Source: Bacteroidia bacterium (lineage in GTDB: Bacteria > Bacteroidota > Bacteroidia > JABEUT01). From it: a DNA stretch of 17,259 nt. A program made the translations under genes and the position numbers. Where the stretch lies: the NCBI GenBank assembly GCA_013044305.1, contig JABEUT010000221.1, positions 1 to 17,259 of the forward strand, given 5' to 3'. Below are positions 1-7,974 of this stretch, piece after piece. Numbering within the stretch: position 1 is the stretch's first letter; every line of letters begins with the position of its first letter. Below the pieces are notes generated by a model. The model saw only the letters and a program-made list of their open reading frames with translations. It ran no database searches and was not told the DNA's origin.

Positions 1-111
1 CGAAGGAAGACCGTAGCCGCCTTCAATGCCAAAATAAAGCCCTTGTGCCTTAGTCGGCGAATAATGGAAGGCAAAAAATGCCATACTGCAAATGATGATG
101 AGCTTTTTCAT
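1..111 (-). CDS. N-terminus of a secreted outer-membrane/beta-barrel-like protein (partial)
   Basis: The ATG at 111 opens a frame that runs without a stop for 37 codons to the window edge. The product starts MKKLIIICSMAFFAF, a lysine-lysine start followed by a hydrophobic core, with a likely signal peptidase I site after Ala22 (T-K-A). The mature part then begins QGLYFGIEGGYGLPS; alternating aromatic and glycine residues directly after the signal peptide are common at the first strand of Bacteroidota outer-membrane beta-barrel (porin-family) proteins. Only the start is visible, so the family is inferred from this short stretch. A perfect TAnnTTTG promoter element sits 27 bases upstream. The gene is divergent from cysS. 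Confidence 0.7.
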   Translation of the reverse strand, partial: MKKLIIICSMAFFAFHYSPTKAQGLYFGIEGGYGLPS

Positions 112-138
112 GTTTTTTTGTTTTGTTAGTTAATGGTG

Positions 139-146
139 CAAAGGTA
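139..146 (-). promoter_or_regulatory. Bacteroidota -7 promoter element (TACCTTTG)
   Basis: On the minus strand this reads TACCTTTG, an exact match to TAnnTTTG, the -7 box recognised by the primary sigma factor of Bacteroidota. It lies 27 bases before the ATG at 111 and points toward that gene, which would give a leader of about 20 bases. No clear TTG is seen at the -33 position. Confidence 0.6.
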
Positions 147-275
147 ACGGATAATTTGAAGGTTAATACATTTTTATGCGCTCTCTAGCAAATAAACCTT
201 AGAAAATCAAAAACTTGTAACTCTGCATGGCTTATTTATTCGCAACGTAATCATTTCCCTTTTGTGCAATATCCG

Positions 276-283
276 TATCTTCG
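276..283 (+). promoter_or_regulatory. Possible -7 element upstream of cysS (TATCTTCG)
   Basis: This matches TAnnTTTG at five of the six fixed positions and lies 66 bases before the cysS start. The rest of the 112-349 gap is AT-rich, holds the divergent promoter of the left-edge gene, and shows no gene or hairpin. No -33 TTG is present at proper spacing, so this is a weak call. Confidence 0.3.
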
Positions 284-349
284 TCTTTAAATTACAATCT
301 TTTTTCTCTTCCTTATTAAATCTTTTACCTATGATAAAATATTGAATTC

Positions 350-1840
350 ATGCCCGGAAATAAACTGAACATATACAATACGCTTACCCGCAAAAAGGAA
401 AATTTCGCACCCCTGCACCCGCCTTTTGTCGGTATGTATGTATGCGGCCCTACCGTATATGGCGACGCTCACCTCGGTCATGCCCGCCCGGCTATCACAT
501 TCGATATTGTGTACCGCTATCTCCTTTATCTGGGATACAAAGTGCGTTATGTAAGGAACATTACCGATGTCGGACACCTTGAAAACGACGCCGATGAAGG
601 CGAGGACAAAGTGGAAAAGAAGGCAAGGCTGGAAAAACTGGAACCCATGGAACTTGTGCATAAATACGCGGAGAGCTACCACAGAAATATGGCAATGCTC
701 AACGTAAAATCTCCGTCCATCGAGCCATTTGCTTCAGGGCATATCATCGAGCAGATAGAAATGATAAAGAAGATACTGGAACATGGGTATGCGTATCTTT
801 CAAACGGTTCGGTCTATTTTGATATTGACAAATACAAAAAAAGTCATACTTACGGGCAGCTGTCTGGCAGAAATACAGAAGATGTACTTACCCAAACCCG
901 TGAACTGGAAGGACAGAGCGAAAAAAAATCGCCCAACGATTTTGCATTGTGGAAAAAAGCCTCGCCCGAACATATAATGAGGTGGCCTTCGCCATGGAGC
1001 GACGGGTTTCCCGGCTGGCACATAGAATGTTCGGCCATGAGCAGGAGGTATCTGGGGGAAGTATTCGATATTCACGGCGGCGGCATGGATCTGCTCTTTC
1101 CGCATCACGAGTGCGAAATAGCCCAGTCGGTGGGCAGCGGCGGCAAAGAGCCGGTGCGGTATTGGATGCACAACAATATGCTTACCATTAACGGGCAGAA
1201 GATGGGCAAGAGTCTGAATAACTTCATTACGCTCGATGCACTTTTTACGGGCGCGCATCCCTTGCTGGAAAAAGCATACAGCCCGATGACGATTCGTTTC
1301 TACATGCTGCAGGGGCATTACCGCAACCCGATAGATTTTTCGAACAGCGCCTTGCAGGATGCTGAAAAAGCATTGGCAAAATTGAGCAGCGCCTTTTTAC
1401 TGCTGCAGGAACTGAAATGGGAAAAGCCCGATGGTATAGTAAATGAAATAGAAATGAAGCTGGAAAATTTCGGCAAGGAGTGCCAGGCTGCCATGGACGA
1501 CGATTTTAACACCCCGCGGGTAATTGCAGCCATGTTCAACGTTATCGGAGTTGTGAATGATTTCAAAAACAAAGGGTTTAAGCAAGGAGTAGGGCAGGAG
1601 GCCTTCGAGAATTTCAGGAAAACCTTCACCGGATATTATTCGGAAGTACTTGGCCTGAAAACGGAAATAAGCGCAGGCGCAGGCGGACAATTCAATGAAC
1701 TTATTACTGCCATTGTTCAAGCCCGCGAAAAAGCCAAACTCGAAAAGGATTTTAAATTAGCTGATGCCGTAAGGAATGTTTTGCTCCAATTCGGCGAACT
1801 GAAAGACACGCCACAAGGACCGGTTTTTAAACAGAAATAA
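350..1840 (+). CDS. cysS: Cysteine--tRNA ligase
   Basis: Cytoplasmic class I aminoacyl-tRNA synthetase that charges tRNA-Cys with cysteine using ATP. The 496-residue length is usual for the family. The HIGH-type signature is HLGH (residues 41-44) within the conserved CGPTVYGDAHLGHARP segment, and the KMSKS loop reads KMGKS at 284-288. The structural zinc ligands can be placed by analogy with the E. coli enzyme: Cys32, Cys227 (GWHIEC), His252 and Glu256 (FPHHECE). The C-terminal third, with KAKLEKDFKLADAVRN, matches the helical anticodon-binding region. The ATG at 350 is preceded by an A-rich stretch without a Shine-Dalgarno, as is normal in Bacteroidota, and the conserved N-terminal segment leaves no room for a later start. 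The next gene begins on the base after the stop codon, so the two are probably co-transcribed. Confidence 0.97.
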   Translation: MPGNKLNIYNTLTRKKENFAPLHPPFVGMYVCGPTVYGDAHLGHARPAITFDIVYRYLLYLGYKVRYVRNITDVGHLENDADEGEDKVEKKARLEKLEPMELVHKYAESYHRNMAMLNVKSPSIEPFASGHIIEQIEMIKKILEHGYAYLSNGSVYFDIDKYKKSHTYGQLSGRNTEDVLTQTRELEGQSEKKSPNDFALWKKASPEHIMRWPSPWSDGFPGWHIECSAMSRRYLGEVFDIHGGGMDLLFPHHECEIAQSVGSGGKEPVRYWMHNNMLTINGQKMGKSLNNFITLDALFTGAHPLLEKAYSPMTIRFYMLQGHYRNPIDFSNSALQDAEKALAKLSSAFLLLQELKWEKPDGIVNEIEMKLENFGKECQAAMDDDFNTPRVIAAMFNVIGVVNDFKNKGFKQGVGQEAFENFRKTFTGYYSEVLGLKTEISAGAGGQFNELITAIVQAREKAKLEKDFKLADAVRNVLLQFGELKDTPQGPVFKQK

Positions 1841-2899
1841 ATGAACGAGATGAATAGGAAAGTTTCTTACTTACAACACTCACACTATTTAATTTGCAAG
1901 GCTTCGGTAATGGTTGCGGTAATTACAATTACTGCAGGCATCGGTTGTAAAAGCCCGCAAAAGCCGGAGCAACAGGGCGCCACAGCGCCGAATACAGCGG
2001 CAGCCGCTTCCGCCATGGACGCTTTTAGCGCCACACAGGCATATACCTTTATCAAGGATCAGGTAGATTTTGGTCCGCGTGTGCCGGGTACTGAAGCACA
2101 CGACAAGTGCCTGCAATTTTTAGTGGACAGACTGAAAAGCGACAGCCTGAAGGTTGTGGTGCAGCGCTCCTCTGCAAAGACTTACGACGGCAAAAAATAT
2201 GACTTTGAGAACATCATCGCCTCCTCCGATCCGGGCAACCCTTCCCGTGTCCTTATATGCGGCCATTGGGATTCAAGGCCCTTTGCCGATCAGGATTCGG
2301 TGGACCCGGAAAAGCCATTTGATGCCGCCGACGACGGAGGAAGCAGCGCAGCCGTAATGCTTGAACTGGGCAGGGTGCTCAAAAAGTATCCCGCTCATAT
2401 AGGCGTAGACCTGGTATTCTTCGATCTGGAAGATTACGGACAGCAAACCGACGACAATTACCCGCACATGGAAGACAGCTGGTGCCTCGGCTCGCAGTAC
2501 TGGGCAAAAAATTTACCCCAGGGTTATAACCCCCGATACGGAATACTGCTCGATATGGTGGGCGGAAAAAATGCGGCGTTCCCCATGGAAGGCACCTCAC
2601 TCTATTACGCACCGGATGTGGTTCATAAAATATGGAATATAGCATCTGACATTGGCTACGGCGCATTTTTTACTCACGATAAAACAGGACAAACCACCGA
2701 CGATCACCTTTACGTGAATAAAATTGCCAACATACCGACTATTGATATTGTGGATTATCATGTGGAATCCGGAGATTACCCCTACTGGCATCACAAGCAC
2801 AGCGACAATATGAGCATCATCGATTCCAATACACTGAAAATGGTCGGAAGGGTGCTTGTAAAAACAATTTATTCGGAGAATTCAACTGCCACTCCTTAG
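1841..2899 (+). CDS. M28-family zinc peptidase / glutaminyl-peptide cyclotransferase-like lipoprotein
   Basis: A 352-residue exported protein. The N-terminus has a basic start, a hydrophobic stretch (about 22-35) and a Cys36 that could be lipidated, although AGIGC is a poor lipobox with Gly at -3. The catalytic domain runs from about 65 to 345 and has the M28 layout: GHWDSRPFAD (141-150), DAADDGGSSAA with the likely metal ligand Asp165, FFDLEDYG with Glu197/Asp198, SWCLGSQYWA, and a C-terminal WHHKHSDN (316-323). This pattern is closer to glutaminyl cyclases (zinc on Asp, Glu/Asp, His) than to two-zinc aminopeptidases; the family either removes N-terminal residues or cyclises N-terminal Gln to pyroglutamate. 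Which reaction occurs here cannot be decided from sequence. The ATG at 1841 abuts the cysS stop (TAAATG); an in-frame ATG at 1850 would work equally well. Confidence 0.85.
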   Translation: MNEMNRKVSYLQHSHYLICKASVMVAVITITAGIGCKSPQKPEQQGATAPNTAAAASAMDAFSATQAYTFIKDQVDFGPRVPGTEAHDKCLQFLVDRLKSDSLKVVVQRSSAKTYDGKKYDFENIIASSDPGNPSRVLICGHWDSRPFADQDSVDPEKPFDAADDGGSSAAVMLELGRVLKKYPAHIGVDLVFFDLEDYGQQTDDNYPHMEDSWCLGSQYWAKNLPQGYNPRYGILLDMVGGKNAAFPMEGTSLYYAPDVVHKIWNIASDIGYGAFFTHDKTGQTTDDHLYVNKIANIPTIDIVDYHVESGDYPYWHHKHSDNMSIIDSNTLKMVGRVLVKTIYSENSTATP

Positions 2900-2945
2900 G
2901 AAAGTATTTTTATCAGGGAAAGGAATTAAAAGGAACAAAACAATT

Positions 2946-4985
2946 ATGAAATTAGCCAATTACATACTGGGTAAATGGACCGAAGGCAGCGGAGACGGAA
3001 CCCCGCTCTTCAACGCTGTTACAGGCGAGCAGATTGCCGAAGCCACCACCGCCGGCATCGACTTTAAAGCCGTTCTGGAATATGCACGCAATACAGGCGG
3101 ACCCGCCCTCCGGAATATGACTTTCCATGAGCGCGCGCTTATGCTTAAAGCGCTGGCGCTGCACCTGAACGCAAAAAAGGATATGTTTTACAAACTTTCC
3201 GCCGCCACCGGAGCTACCAAAGGCGACTCGTGGATTGATATTGACGGCGGAATAGGCAACCTGTTTGTATATGCAAGTAAAGGCAGGAGAGAGCTACCCA
3301 ATGAAAGGTTCTATACAGACGGGAAACCGGAAAATATCTCCAAAAAAGGCACTTTCCTCGGACACCATATATGCGTGCCGCTCGAAGGGGTAGCCATTCA
3401 CATCAACGCCTTTAACTTCCCCTGCTGGGGCATGCTGGAGAAGATTGCCGTGAACTTTCTTGCCGGAGTGCCTGCCGTGGTGAAACCGGCAACCGTTACC
3501 TCATACCTCACCCAGCTTATGGTAAAGGAAATAATTGCCTCTGCCATTCTGCCCCCCGGTGCGCTTCAGTTGTTATGCGGCGGAACGGGAGATATGCTCG
3601 AACACGTAACCTGTCAGGATGTGGTAACCTTTACAGGCAGTGCCTCCACGGGCAAAAAACTGAAATCAATGCCTGCGATACTGGAAAACTCCGTGCGCTT
3701 CAATATGGAAGCCGATTCGCTCAATTGCTCCATTCTCGGAACAGATGCCGAACCCGGTTCCGAGATATTCAACCTTTTCATAAAGGAGGTGGTTAAAGAA
3801 ATGACCGTAAAGGCCGGACAGAAATGCACCGCCATACGCCGCACCATTGTACCCGAAAGACTTACCGAAGAAGTAGTTGATGCCCTTAAGAAAAGGCTCG
3901 CAGGTGTGCTGCTGGGCGATCCTTCGGTGGAAGGCGTTAGAATGGGTCCGCTGGTTGGAAAGGAGCAGGTTAAGGAAGTGCAGGATAAGGTAAAGCTTCT
4001 GGAGAAAGTGTGCGAGCCCGTATATGGCAGTTTCGACGGATATACGGTAACCGGTGCCGATAAAAGCAAAGGTGCATTTTTTCAACCCATGCTGCTCTAT
4101 TGCGGCAATGCCATTAAAAATACCGCCCCGCACGAAATAGAAGCCTTCGGCCCGGTGAGCACCGTAATGGGATATAAAGATGTTGCCGAGGCCGTAACAC
4201 TTGCCAAAATGGGCAAGGGAAGCCTTATTGGTTCTGTTTTTACAGAAAACGACGACCTGGCCGCAGAACTTGTGATGGGGCTTGCCGCCTATCACGGACG
4301 GCTGATGGTCATTAATTCGCGCTGTGCAGCCGAAAGCACCGGCCATGGCTCACCGCTGCCCCACCTTGTGCATGGCGGTCCGGGCAGGGCAGGAGGAGGC
4401 GAAGAAATGGGTGGCATACGCGGCGTATTCCATTACATGCAGCGTACCGCCATACAAAGCCACCCTACCACGCTTACAAGGATTACAGATGTATATCAAC
4501 CCGGATCCGAACAAAGAGAAGATGAAAAGCACCCGTTCAGAAAATACTTTGATGAACTGCAGATTGGCGATACCCTTGTAACAGCCAAGCGTACCGTAAC
4601 CGAAACCGATATTGTGAACTTTGCCAACATCAGCGGCGATAATTTTTACGCCCACATGGACGTAACCTCACTCGAAGGTTCATTGTTTAAAAGCAGGGTA
4701 GCACATGGCTATTTTATTCTCTCCGCCGCCGCCGGGCTTTTTGTAGATGCAAAAAAGGGCCCCGTGCTGGCCAACTACGGTCTGGATGAATGCCGGTTTG
4801 TAAAACCTGTATATGTAGGCGCCACCATAGGCGTGCGGCTTACAGTGAAGGAAAAAACGGCAAAAGAAAAGCGCGAAGGCGAAATACCACAGGGTATTGT
4901 AAAATGGGTAGTTGACGTTTATGACGAAACGGGAGAAAGCGTAGCCCTGGCTACCATCTTAACCATAGTGGCAAGAAAAAACTGA
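2946..4985 (+). CDS. paaZ: PaaZ-type bifunctional aldehyde dehydrogenase / MaoC-like enoyl-CoA hydratase
   Basis: A 679-residue fusion, against 681 in E. coli PaaZ. The N-terminal aldehyde dehydrogenase domain (about 1-520) carries the general base Glu255 (NMEADS) and nucleophile Cys294 (GQKCTAIRR), with NAFNFPCWG and FTGSASTGKK for cofactor binding. The C-terminal hotdog (MaoC-type) domain (about 535-679) keeps the Asp565/His570 pair in GDNFYAH and the VAHGY segment. In phenylacetate catabolism PaaZ opens the oxepin-CoA ring and oxidises the resulting semialdehyde to 3-oxo-5,6-dehydrosuberyl-CoA. Every catalytic residue I looked for is present, so both activities should be intact. No paaABCDE, paaG, paaJ or paaK gene is in the window, so the rest of the pathway must lie elsewhere or the enzyme serves another substrate. 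It follows the M28 gene by 46 bases and converges on cdaA with only 10 bases between the stops. Confidence 0.92.
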   Translation: MKLANYILGKWTEGSGDGTPLFNAVTGEQIAEATTAGIDFKAVLEYARNTGGPALRNMTFHERALMLKALALHLNAKKDMFYKLSAATGATKGDSWIDIDGGIGNLFVYASKGRRELPNERFYTDGKPENISKKGTFLGHHICVPLEGVAIHINAFNFPCWGMLEKIAVNFLAGVPAVVKPATVTSYLTQLMVKEIIASAILPPGALQLLCGGTGDMLEHVTCQDVVTFTGSASTGKKLKSMPAILENSVRFNMEADSLNCSILGTDAEPGSEIFNLFIKEVVKEMTVKAGQKCTAIRRTIVPERLTEEVVDALKKRLAGVLLGDPSVEGVRMGPLVGKEQVKEVQDKVKLLEKVCEPVYGSFDGYTVTGADKSKGAFFQPMLLYCGNAIKNTAPHEIEAFGPVSTVMGYKDVAEAVTLAKMGKGSLIGSVFTENDDLAAELVMGLAAYHGRLMVINSRCAAESTGHGSPLPHLVHGGPGRAGGGEEMGGIRGVFHYMQRTAIQSHPTTLTRITDVYQPGSEQREDEKHPFRKYFDELQIGDTLVTAKRTVTETDIVNFANISGDNFYAHMDVTSLEGSLFKSRVAHGYFILSAAAGLFVDAKKGPVLANYGLDECRFVKPVYVGATIGVRLTVKEKTAKEKREGEIPQGIVKWVVDVYDETGESVALATILTIVARKN

Positions 4986-4995
4986 CTGCCCTTGA

Positions 4996-5781
4996 TCAGT
5001 GCAGGTGCAGTTTGTCCCTTAACAGGGTATTCAGTTTGTCGTAAGTAAGATTATAATGTATGGCGCCGTTATGTGCAAGCGACACCGAGCCTGTCTGTTC
5101 CGACACCACCAGCGCCACCGCATCCGACTTTTCGGTAATACCGGCAGCCGCCCTGTGCCTCATTCCGAGGTTAGCCGGAAATTCTGATTTGTCGGTTGAA
5201 GGCAGCACGCAGCGCGCCGCCAGAATGTGGTTGTCCTTTATTATGATTGCTCCGTCGTGCAGCGGGTTATTTTTAAAAAATATGCTTTCAATGAGCGATT
5301 CCGACAGGTTGCTTTGTATCACTTCACCTGTTTGCACATAAAAACCAAGGTCAGTATCCTGTTCTATAACAATCAGCGCTCCCGTTTTGCTTTCGGCCAT
5401 GTTGCGGCAGGCTTTCAGAATGGGCTGCATGTTTATTGTTTTGTTTTCGCCAAGTTTAAGCATAAGCAGGTTCTTGGTAAAATTCCTCCGGTTAAAGAAT
5501 TCAGATTTCCCGATGAGCAGCAGGAACCTGCGCAGCTCTTGCTGGAATACTATGATAATGGCTATTACTCCCACATCTATAAACCGGCTAAGGATGGTGC
5601 CGAGCAGCTCCATGTTCAGCGCCTTTACCACAAGCCAGGCTATGTAAAGCACAGCCATGCCTATAAGTATGTTTATGGCCGGGGTTCCTTTTACAAGGTT
5701 ATAAATTTCATACAGCAGCAAGGCCACCAGCACTATGTCTATGGCGTCGAGCCAGCCGAATGTTATAAAGAGGTTTATCAT
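4996..5781 (-). CDS. cdaA: Membrane-bound diadenylate cyclase CdaA
   Basis: A 261-residue enzyme that condenses two ATP into cyclic di-AMP. Three membrane segments occupy about residues 10-28, 36-54 and 62-80, followed by a linker and the DisA_N catalytic domain (about 105-255). The two diagnostic motifs are intact: DGA at 176-178 (NPLHDGAII) and RHR at 208-210 (GMRHRAA). The length fits the CdaA/DacA class rather than DisA, which has DNA-binding domains. Its ATG overlaps the folP stop in an ATGA (5778-5781), so translation is probably coupled and expression follows folP. Linkage to folP is a recurring arrangement in Bacteroidota. In other bacteria c-di-AMP controls potassium/osmolyte uptake and envelope homeostasis; no such target is evident among the neighbours. 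Confidence 0.95.
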   Translation of the reverse strand: MINLFITFGWLDAIDIVLVALLLYEIYNLVKGTPAINILIGMAVLYIAWLVVKALNMELLGTILSRFIDVGVIAIIIVFQQELRRFLLLIGKSEFFNRRNFTKNLLMLKLGENKTINMQPILKACRNMAESKTGALIVIEQDTDLGFYVQTGEVIQSNLSESLIESIFFKNNPLHDGAIIIKDNHILAARCVLPSTDKSEFPANLGMRHRAAAGITEKSDAVALVVSEQTGSVSLAHNGAIHYNLTYDKLNTLLRDKLHLH

Positions 5782-6665
5782 ACCCTTGTTTCAGTATTGA
5801 TTTCAGCGTTCTTATAACGCCGCACCAGTTCAATGGTCTGCCTTGCCTCTGCCACGTCGTGAACCCTTAGCAGATGGGCACCCTGAAGCAGGGCGATGGT
5901 GTTCAGGGCAATGGTCCCCGCAAGAGCCTTGTCCGGCTGTATTCCCAGCGGTTTGTAAACCATGCTCTTCCTCGATAACCCGGCCAGCAGCGGTTTGCCG
6001 AATTTTGCAAACCTGTTCAGGTTGTGTAGCAGCGTGTAATTATGTCCTGTAGTTTTGCCAAAGCCAAATCCCGGGTCTATGATAATCTGTTTGGCCCCTG
6101 CCTTGCACAGCGCATTCATTTTTTCAGTAAAATAGTATTCAACCTCATCCGCAATATCGGAATATTCCGGCGCAATCTGCATAGTTTGAGGGGTTCCCTT
6201 TATATGCATCAGTACGTAAGGTATGTTCAACCGGGCTGTTGTTTCTATCATGGCATCGTCCATGGTTCCCCCCGAAATGTCATTAATGATGGATGCACCC
6301 GTGGTTCCGGCTTCAAGAGCCACTCCCGAACGCCAGGTGTCCACTGATATAACCGTTTTCGGATGATGCTTTAAAAGTTTTTCAAGAACCGGGAGCAGCC
6401 TTCTCCGTTCTTCCTCTTCCCCCACATCTGCCGCATTGGGGCGGGTGGAGTATGCTCCGAGGTCGATAATATCCGCCCCTTCCTCCAGCAGTTTTTCGGC
6501 ATGGGCAACTGCTGCTTCTGTTCCGTAATGTTTTCCGCCGTCATAAAAAGAGTCTGGAGTAATATTCACTATGCCCATAACCAGTGGTGCATGGAATGAC
6601 AAGGTGCTGCTATTCGGGAGCAGGAAGCTTGCTGGTACCGTATTTCTTTCAGGCTGAATATTCAT
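5778..6665 (-). CDS. folP: Dihydropteroate synthase
   Basis: Cytoplasmic TIM-barrel enzyme of folate synthesis, joining 4-aminobenzoate to hydroxymethyl-dihydropterin pyrophosphate; it is the sulfonamide target. The 295-residue protein has the expected motifs in order: NITPDSF (34-40), DLGAYSTRP (68-76, with AY in place of the more usual GE), SVDT (107-110), IND (127-129), MHIKGTP (153-159), DPGFGFGK (197-204), GLSRKS (229-234) and RVHDV (267-271). The first 25 or so residues are a non-conserved extension before the barrel. A perfect TAnnTTTG box 19 bases upstream of the ATG supports this start. The stop codon overlaps the cdaA start by four bases. Confidence 0.97.
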   Translation of the reverse strand: MNIQPERNTVPASFLLPNSSTLSFHAPLVMGIVNITPDSFYDGGKHYGTEAAVAHAEKLLEEGADIIDLGAYSTRPNAADVGEEEERRRLLPVLEKLLKHHPKTVISVDTWRSGVALEAGTTGASIINDISGGTMDDAMIETTARLNIPYVLMHIKGTPQTMQIAPEYSDIADEVEYYFTEKMNALCKAGAKQIIIDPGFGFGKTTGHNYTLLHNLNRFAKFGKPLLAGLSRKSMVYKPLGIQPDKALAGTIALNTIALLQGAHLLRVHDVAEARQTIELVRRYKNAEINTETRV

Positions 6666-6684
6666 GCGGCTGTTAGCTGTTGTG

Positions 6685-6692
6685 CAAAGTTA
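6685..6692 (-). promoter_or_regulatory. -7 promoter element of folP-cdaA (TAACTTTG)
   Basis: Exact minus-strand match to TAnnTTTG, 19 bases before the folP ATG. Its first three bases are the TAA stop codon of the upstream acyl-CoA reductase gene (6690-6692), so folP-cdaA would have its own promoter directly at the end of that gene, besides any read-through. The predicted leader is very short, about 13 bases. No TTG at -33 is seen. Confidence 0.6.
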
Positions 6693-7859
6693 AAGGTTGC
6701 CTGATATGGTTTTTATCAGGCTATGGGCCTGTATCTGGTTCAGAAAGGCTATCACATCTACCCCGTCGGCATAATCGTTTAAGGCTGGTGATTGCGTTTT
6801 CCCGAAGCCCGCAAAAATTCCGCCGGAAAATCCCGTATTAAGTTTCATCAGGTTGTCCTTTATTCTGTTGCCGCAGGCAATGCACTGTAACTTGTCCTTT
6901 TCCGCTAAAAGGAGTCCGGCAAGGGCATCCTCATTTTTATAATATTCAAAATGCAGGGTTGCACAGGGAGAGGCCAGAGAAGAGTCCTCTATTACGAGAA
7001 GAAAATTATTGTCGGTGAACCTGCTTCCGTTCATCAGGTAAATAGTGCGGTTATACAGATAATTATTGGCATACTTATGGTTGTTGATAACAGAGCCAAA
7101 CCTTTCCATGTTGCGGAAAAATGCTTTAAAATCGTATCCTTCCGGCACATACAGTTTTGATACATTCCGGCATCCGAGCCCGAAGTAGGAGAAAATATCG
7201 GTGCCCAGCTTTTGCAATTCTTCGTCTTTTTCGGTACCATCGAGAACCGCAGCCGAATTTCTGCTTCTGCGGATGATATGCGGTTTGTTCCTGAAGTAAT
7301 ATTCAAAATGTTTCGCCGAATTATCGCTTCCTGTGGCAATGACGGCATCCATGCCGGGGAAAGCCATCCTGTCAAAAGAGGCTTCGCCGTTGCCGTCGTT
7401 TGTTGCCCATTCGCTCCAGGCCAGTCCCATCGCTTTCAGCTTGTTCAGCAAAAATTCCATAAGCACCCTGTCGGAATGCGAAAACTTAACAATTGCTTTA
7501 TTGCCGGTTGCCAGTATACTTATAAGGTCGTGAAACCCCACCAAAGGTATATTGCCTGCCATGATGATGCCTACACTCAACGGGTTCGGGTTATGCCGGG
7601 GTATCCTGTACGGTTCAATCCACTGCGATAGTGCGTCGCGATTCAACCAGCCTGATATGTTGGTAAGGGCATTAAGTATGTTCTCGCGGGTAAACCAGCC
7701 GTTTTCCTGTTCGGCATGCCGCAGGGCATACTCCCATTGTTCTTTTATTCCGGAGGCGGTAGTTTTATCTATCCCGGCAACAGATGTTGTTTGGGCGAGA
7801 TAGGAACGCATTTCTTCCCCAAGCTGGTGGAGGCTTTCTATAGCCTTATTTGGCGTCAT
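6690..7859 (-). CDS. LuxC-family acyl-CoA reductase
   Basis: A 389-residue protein of the LuxC/acyl-CoA reductase family, which uses NADPH to reduce an acyl-CoA (or acyl-enzyme thioester) to the aldehyde. Recognisable segments are IIMAGNIPLVGFHD (98-111), FSHSD (126-130), ATGSDNSAKHFEYYF (175-189), which is part of the cofactor fold, RRSRNSAAVLDG (197-208), and GLGCRNVSK (227-235) with the predicted nucleophile Cys230. No luxD, luxE or luciferase genes are present, so bioluminescence is not implied; stand-alone LuxC homologues are widespread in Bacteroidota and their substrate is not settled. Relatives are often next to a small ferredoxin gene, but the flanks here hold none. A perfect -7 promoter box lies 70 bases upstream. 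The stop codon forms part of the folP promoter. Confidence 0.88.
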   Translation of the reverse strand: MTPNKAIESLHQLGEEMRSYLAQTTSVAGIDKTTASGIKEQWEYALRHAEQENGWFTRENILNALTNISGWLNRDALSQWIEPYRIPRHNPNPLSVGIIMAGNIPLVGFHDLISILATGNKAIVKFSHSDRVLMEFLLNKLKAMGLAWSEWATNDGNGEASFDRMAFPGMDAVIATGSDNSAKHFEYYFRNKPHIIRRSRNSAAVLDGTEKDEELQKLGTDIFSYFGLGCRNVSKLYVPEGYDFKAFFRNMERFGSVINNHKYANNYLYNRTIYLMNGSRFTDNNFLLVIEDSSLASPCATLHFEYYKNEDALAGLLLAEKDKLQCIACGNRIKDNLMKLNTGFSGGIFAGFGKTQSPALNDYADGVDVIAFLNQIQAHSLIKTISGNL

Positions 7860-7929
7860 GATCTACTTTGTATTTAATTGATTGCCGTCGGGAGGTCTAC
7901 CTGAATCCAGATACAGATACCTTAGCTAA

Positions 7930-7937
7930 CAAAGATA
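7930..7937 (-). promoter_or_regulatory. -7 promoter element of the acyl-CoA reductase gene (TATCTTTG)
   Basis: Exact TAnnTTTG match on the minus strand, in the 115-base gap between the DEAD-box helicase stop (7975) and the reductase ATG (7859). It predicts a leader of about 60 bases. No terminator hairpin is visible in the gap, so transcripts from the helicase may also continue through. Confidence 0.6.
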
Positions 7938-7974
7938 TAAATAAGTCTTCAGATTTGCGTAAGGCGCCGGAAGC

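Noticed and set aside
800..1318. 172-codon open frame antisense to cysS
   Set aside because: Fully inside the conserved catalytic region of cysS; no independent support.
3666..4346. 226-codon open frame antisense to paaZ
   Set aside because: It lies wholly inside a gene with intact catalytic motifs, and its translation shows no recognisable domain or codon logic of its own; it is a shadow of the high-GC third positions.
4978..5010. Short imperfect inverted repeat (CTGACTG ... CAGTGCAG) at the paaZ/cdaA convergence
   Set aside because: The stem is interrupted, lacks a T-run, and overlaps both coding ends; too weak for a terminator.
5227..5817. 196-codon open frame antisense to cdaA
   Set aside because: cdaA carries both diadenylate cyclase motifs and three membrane helices; the antisense product has no domain I recognise and no promoter or ribosome site.
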